From NCBI RefSeq assembly GCF_006546775.1, contig NZ_VICE01000067.1:1-61076 (forward strand): 61,076 bases of DNA, in the 5' to 3' direction. The stretch is from Marilutibacter aestuarii (GTDB taxonomy: Bacteria; Pseudomonadota; Gammaproteobacteria; Xanthomonadales; Xanthomonadaceae). Below, piece by piece: positions 57,631 through 61,076 of the stretch. The notes under the pieces are model-generated. The model made no database searches, was not told the origin of the DNA, and saw only the letters and a list, made by a program, of their open reading frames with translations. Position 1 is the stretch's first letter; the number at the start of each line of letters is the position of its first letter. The translations under genes and the position numbers were made by a program.

Positions 57631-60216
57631 ATGCGATCGACACGTCTGGGTGGACTGGCAACGGTCCTTGCATGCATGGTCGGGTGCACGAGCGCCACGT
57701 TGGGCCCGCCCGCCGCGGCCGTGCCGACGCAGGCCGCGGGCAGCACCGGTAACGACGCCGCGTCCGGAGGGGTGGCCATCGACGCGCGGCCGTTCCCCAG
57801 GCGGTTCGAAGCCGACGGCGTCGTCTTCAACATCCACCAGCCCCAATACGACGAATGGGAGGACGGGCAGCTTTCGGGCCGGTTCGCGGTGTCGGTGGCG
57901 GCCGGTACCCACCCCGATGCCCAGGGACGTCCACAGGCGGCCTTCGACTATGGGGTCGTCGGGTTCCGGGCGCGGACCCAGGTGGACAAGGCCGCGCGTG
58001 CCGTCGTCCTGACCGACATCGCGCTCGGCCCCGCCAGTTTCCCTGCCGCCCCCGGCGAGCAGTCGCGCTACCTGGACATCGTCCGCGGCATCCTCGAGCC
58101 CGGGGCCACGTTGACGCTGTCTCTCGACCAACTCGAATCCTCGCTGGCGGTGGCGGCAGCGGACCCGGACGGCGGGTCCCTTCGTGTCGCCAACGATCCC
58201 CCCGAACTGCTGCTGCGCCAGGCGCCCGCCGTGCTGGTGCGGATCGACGGCGATCCGGCGCTGCGCAGCACCGGTGAGGGCGACGTACGACGCGTCATCA
58301 ACACCCGTTCACTGGTACTCGTGCAGGACGGACGCTATTACCTCTACCTCGCCGGCCACTGGGTCATGGCGGCGTCCCTCGACGGGCCGTGGTCGATGCC
58401 CGGGGTGGTCGATGGCGACCTGGAGCGGGCACGGCGGGAGGCGGTGGCATCCCGCGCGGTCGATACCCTTGAGGACGCCCCGCCGGAGCTTGCGCAGGCT
58501 TTCGCCGACAGCCGGGTGCCCGACATCTCGGTGCGCACCCGGCCCGCCGAGCTGATCACCACGCAGGGCGCGCCCGAATTCGCCGACATCCCGGGGACCC
58601 GGTTGGCCTACGTGGCCAACACGGGCGCCGACGTCTTCGTCGATGCCGACCAGGACCATGCCTGGTACGCGCTGGTTTCGGGTCGATGGTTCTCCTCGAC
58701 GAGCAGCCACGGCCCATGGCGGCACGTGGCCGCCACGAGCCTGCCTGCGGACTTCGCCGCGATCCCCCCCGAAAGTCCGAAGAGCGGCGTCCTGGCGTCG
58801 ATCCCGGGTACGCCCGAGGCCCGTGAGTCGCTGATCGCCAACAGCATCCCGCAGACCGCCAGCGTCGACCGGCGGCAGGCGGAACTTCAGGTGGCATACG
58901 ATGGCGAGCCGCAGTTCAGGCCCATTGAGGGCACCGCACTGCAGTACGCCTGGAACACGGCGGTACCGGTGATCCGCGTCGACGCGCGACAGTTCTACGC
59001 CGTCGACCGCGGCATCTGGTTCGTGGCGACGTCTGCCCGCGGGCCGTGGCGCGTGGCGGACAGCGTTCCCGCGGCGATCTACGCCATTCCCACCACCTCT
59101 CCCCTGCATTACGTCACGTACGTGCGCGTCTACGGGGGCAATGGCGACGAGGTCTACGTCGGCTATACGCCGGGCTACTACGGCACGGTCGTGAGCGACG
59201 GCGTGGTCGTGTACGGGACTGGTTACGACTGCGACCCCTGGCTGGGCACGTACTGGTATGGCTGCCCGGCGACCTATGGCCTGGGCGCCTACTTCGGGTG
59301 GAATCCCTGGGTCGGATGGACGTTCGGCTGGGGCTGGGGCTGGGGCGGCGGCTGGTACGGCCCGTACAGTCCCTGGTGGGGCCCGTGGTACGGGCCGGCC
59401 TATCCGTGGGGCTGGTGGGGCGGGGGCGCCGCCGCCTGGAACGTCTACGGACACTGGGGCACCGCGGCGGTACGCGGTACCGCGGCGGCCTGGGCGAATC
59501 CCTGGACGGGCAACTACGGTCGCGCCGTCCGGGGCGGCTTCTACGACGAGCGCAGCGGTGGGCGCGGCATGGGACGTGCCGCCGTCAACACCAATGCCTA
59601 CACCGGAACGACGCGGGCACGGGCCGAAGGCCTCCGCTACAACCCCCAGACCGGGCGCGTGGTCTCCGGTGAGGTGGCTGGCGCGGGCAACCCCTATTCC
59701 GGGCGTGCCGGCGTGGCCGGCGACCGCACCGTGGTCAATACCGGTACCGGGCGCGTGACCGAAAGCGCGGGGGCCGCGGTCCGGGGCCCGGGCGGAGCGG
59801 CCGGTGCCGGCGGCTTCGACAGCGACGGCAATCGCGTCGACGTCGCGGGGGCCGGCGGCTTCCACTACAACGCCGACAGCGGGTCTTTCGACCATGGCGG
59901 CGCGATCAAGGTCAACGACAGCATCTATGCCGGGCGCGACGGCAATGTCTACCGGCATGGCGAGAATGGCTGGGAGCAGGTGACCCGGCCCGGGGGCAGC
60001 GCGCATACGCCCTCGCCACCCCAGGGGCTGGACCGCGACCGGGTGGCCCGGGAGCGCGGGCAGCAACGCATCAACGGCGGTTTCGCGCCCGCGCAACCGG
60101 TACAGCGTCCGGCCTCGGGCCCCGCGACCCGTCCGATGGGTCCTTCCAGGCCGATGGGCGGCTTCCGTGGCGGGCTTGGCGGGCGGCCCCGGGGCGGTGG
60201 ATTCGGCCGACGCTGA
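57631..60216 (+). CDS. Large aromatic- and Gly-rich lipoprotein with three internal repeats
   Basis: About 861 residues from ATG 57631, behind AGGAGGG. The leader ends in MVGC, a plausible lipidation site (about Cys17). Residues about 190-480 hold three copies of a roughly 110-residue unit, each ending in the form Y-x4-G-x-W-x3-S-x2-GPW (near residues 233-255, 343-362, 452-472). Next comes a Trp/Gly/Tyr-rich stretch (about 515-610) with GWGWGWGGGWYG-like sequence. The tail is low-complexity Gly/Arg. I recall similar xanthomonad proteins annotated only as carbohydrate-binding-like. The preceding 212 bases hold no recognised element. Confidence 0.7.
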   Translation: MRSTRLGGLATVLACMVGCTSATLGPPAAAVPTQAAGSTGNDAASGGVAIDARPFPRRFEADGVVFNIHQPQYDEWEDGQLSGRFAVSVAAGTHPDAQGRPQAAFDYGVVGFRARTQVDKAARAVVLTDIALGPASFPAAPGEQSRYLDIVRGILEPGATLTLSLDQLESSLAVAAADPDGGSLRVANDPPELLLRQAPAVLVRIDGDPALRSTGEGDVRRVINTRSLVLVQDGRYYLYLAGHWVMAASLDGPWSMPGVVDGDLERARREAVASRAVDTLEDAPPELAQAFADSRVPDISVRTRPAELITTQGAPEFADIPGTRLAYVANTGADVFVDADQDHAWYALVSGRWFSSTSSHGPWRHVAATSLPADFAAIPPESPKSGVLASIPGTPEARESLIANSIPQTASVDRRQAELQVAYDGEPQFRPIEGTALQYAWNTAVPVIRVDARQFYAVDRGIWFVATSARGPWRVADSVPAAIYAIPTTSPLHYVTYVRVYGGNGDEVYVGYTPGYYGTVVSDGVVVYGTGYDCDPWLGTYWYGCPATYGLGAYFGWNPWVGWTFGWGWGWGGGWYGPYSPWWGPWYGPAYPWGWWGGGAAAWNVYGHWGTAAVRGTAAAWANPWTGNYGRAVRGGFYDERSGGRGMGRAAVNTNAYTGTTRARAEGLRYNPQTGRVVSGEVAGAGNPYSGRAGVAGDRTVVNTGTGRVTESAGAAVRGPGGAAGAGGFDSDGNRVDVAGAGGFHYNADSGSFDHGGAIKVNDSIYAGRDGNVYRHGENGWEQVTRPGGSAHTPSPPQGLDRDRVARERGQQRINGGFAPAQPVQRPASGPATRPMGPSRPMGGFRGGLGGRPRGGGFGRR

Positions 60217-60297
60217 TCTCCAGGGCGACGCCCCGCCCGGGCGGCCCGGGGTCGCGCCCGCCTCGGATCGGCCGCCCTGCCGCGAACCTCGGGCGTA

Positions 60298-61076
60298 TCA
60301 GCGACGAGCCGGCGCGGGCCGGGCGAGGCCGCGGGCGAAGGCCTCGTCGATCAGTTGCCTGACCTGCGCGTCGGCGCGGACCGCGGCGACTTCGATCTGC
60401 TTGCCGACCGCTTCCATGTCCTTGCCGATCGCTTCCATCGGCTTGCCGGCCTCTTCCATCTGGCGGCCCAGGGCTTCCATGGGCGCCATGCGTGCTTCCA
60501 TGCGCGCGGCGTGCGTCTCCATCCCGCGCTGCTCGAGCTCCATGCGACGTGCCAGTTCGGCCTGTTCCTCCGCCAGCACTTCCATCTCGCGACGCGCCTG
60601 CTCGCGCGCCTGCGCGTCGCCGGTGGAGATGCGCTCCGCCATCGCGGCCTGGCGCGCGCCCATGGCGCCTTGGCGATCGCCGAGCGCCTGCATGCGGCGA
60701 CCGGCGGCTTCCAGCGCCTGGTCGTGATGGTCGGCTTCCGAAAGCGCCTCCATCCGCGCGCCCAGGGCCTCCATCCGCTCGCCATGCGGTCGCATCCGCG
60801 CATCGAGCGCCTGCATGCGGGTGTCCAGGGCGTCCAGGGGCTCCCACGCGGCCCGTGCCCTGGCCAGCGTGGCAGGATCAGTGACGACGTAACTCTTGCC
60901 CTCGCGGTCAAGCCAGATGAAGTCGCCGTCGATCGATTCGCGGGCCCGTTGCACGGCATCCCGGGTTTGCATGTCGCCGACCAGGGTGATGGCGTCGCGG
61001 TCGCTCCGGACGAGGGCGTAGCCGTCGGCGTCCCGCTTGCCGGTGACGTAGTGGGTGGTGGTCCGGCGCGTTGAGG
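60298..61076 (-). CDS. C-terminal part of a coiled-coil protein, possibly an M56-type peptidase
   Basis: The frame is open to the right edge, so the N-terminus is missing; about 258 residues are visible. It begins with a YALVRSDRDAITLVGD-like strand region and IDGDFIWLDREGKSYVV. A long Met/Glu/Arg-rich helix follows, with repeats such as RMEALGARMEAL and EAIGKDMEAVGKQ. I associate this kind of tail with xanthomonad M56/BlaR1-like membrane peptidases, but the catalytic part is outside the window. An internal ATG at 60972 is unlikely to be the start. Confidence 0.5.
   Translation of the reverse strand, partial: STRRTTTHYVTGKRDADGYALVRSDRDAITLVGDMQTRDAVQRARESIDGDFIWLDREGKSYVVTDPATLARARAAWEPLDALDTRMQALDARMRPHGERMEALGARMEALSEADHHDQALEAAGRRMQALGDRQGAMGARQAAMAERISTGDAQAREQARREMEVLAEEQAELARRMELEQRGMETHAARMEARMAPMEALGRQMEEAGKPMEAIGKDMEAVGKQIEVAAVRADAQVRQLIDEAFARGLARPAPARR

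Overview
The window is about 61 kb of very GC-rich, densely packed proteobacterial chromosome. Gene content and order point to the Lysobacteraceae/Xanthomonadaceae (Lysobacter, Luteimonas or a close relative). The evidence is gshB-tonB divergent from pilG-pilH-pilI-pilJ-chpA-chpB-chpC, the cluster lptD-surA-pdxA-rsmA-apaG-apaH, and a bioA/rsmE pair divergent from nudE-cysQ-mazG. I saw no rRNA, tRNA, CRISPR array, insertion sequence, integrase or phage gene. It reads as core chromosome with lineage-specific envelope genes. The genus is inference.

Layout: (1) 1-1389, leftward gshB and a truncated tonB. (2) 1585-14858, a rightward twitching-motility chemosensory (Pil-Chp) operon behind a sigma70-like promoter, ending in a co-translated membrane acyltransferase-like gene. 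It has no pilK methyltransferase, and its ChpB has lost the catalytic Ser and His of CheB esterases. (3) 14888-20022, rsmE and bioA leftward; nudE, cysQ, mazG and two small genes rightward. (4) 20185-25752, a two-component system followed by a MacA/MacB-type exporter, with two strong dyads between them. (5) 25813-32577, isoaspartyl peptidase, dgkA, a TerC-family gene, lemA with two TPM-domain genes, lgt, thyA and folA. (6) 32598-41751, leftward: apaH, apaG, rsmA, pdxA, surA, lptD, a deacetylase-like gene, a cobalamin adenosyltransferase and a membrane protein. (7) 41916-44374, two ubiquinone hydroxylases. (8) 44426-49471, leftward: an EF-hand protein, rlmM, a deaminase, a Cys-rich lipoprotein and glnS. 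(9) 49596-54284, rightward: a DUF2007-like gene, apt, msrA, an LprI+MliC lysozyme-inhibitor fusion and an NHL-propeller/M23 fusion. (10) 54376-61076, stress and envelope genes: a BON protein, a fasciclin protein divergent from an ECF sigma/ChrR pair, a large aromatic/Gly-rich lipoprotein, and the C-terminal part of a protein running off the right edge.

Most operons are tightly coupled, with ATGA or TTGA stop-start overlaps. The strongest new observations are a duplicated, oppositely oriented promoter-like motif (GCATCC-N16-CGTACA) between the fasciclin gene and the ECF sigma gene; the apparent loss of the methylation branch in the Pil-Chp system; and a 180-residue Ala-Glu-Arg repeat inside ChpA.
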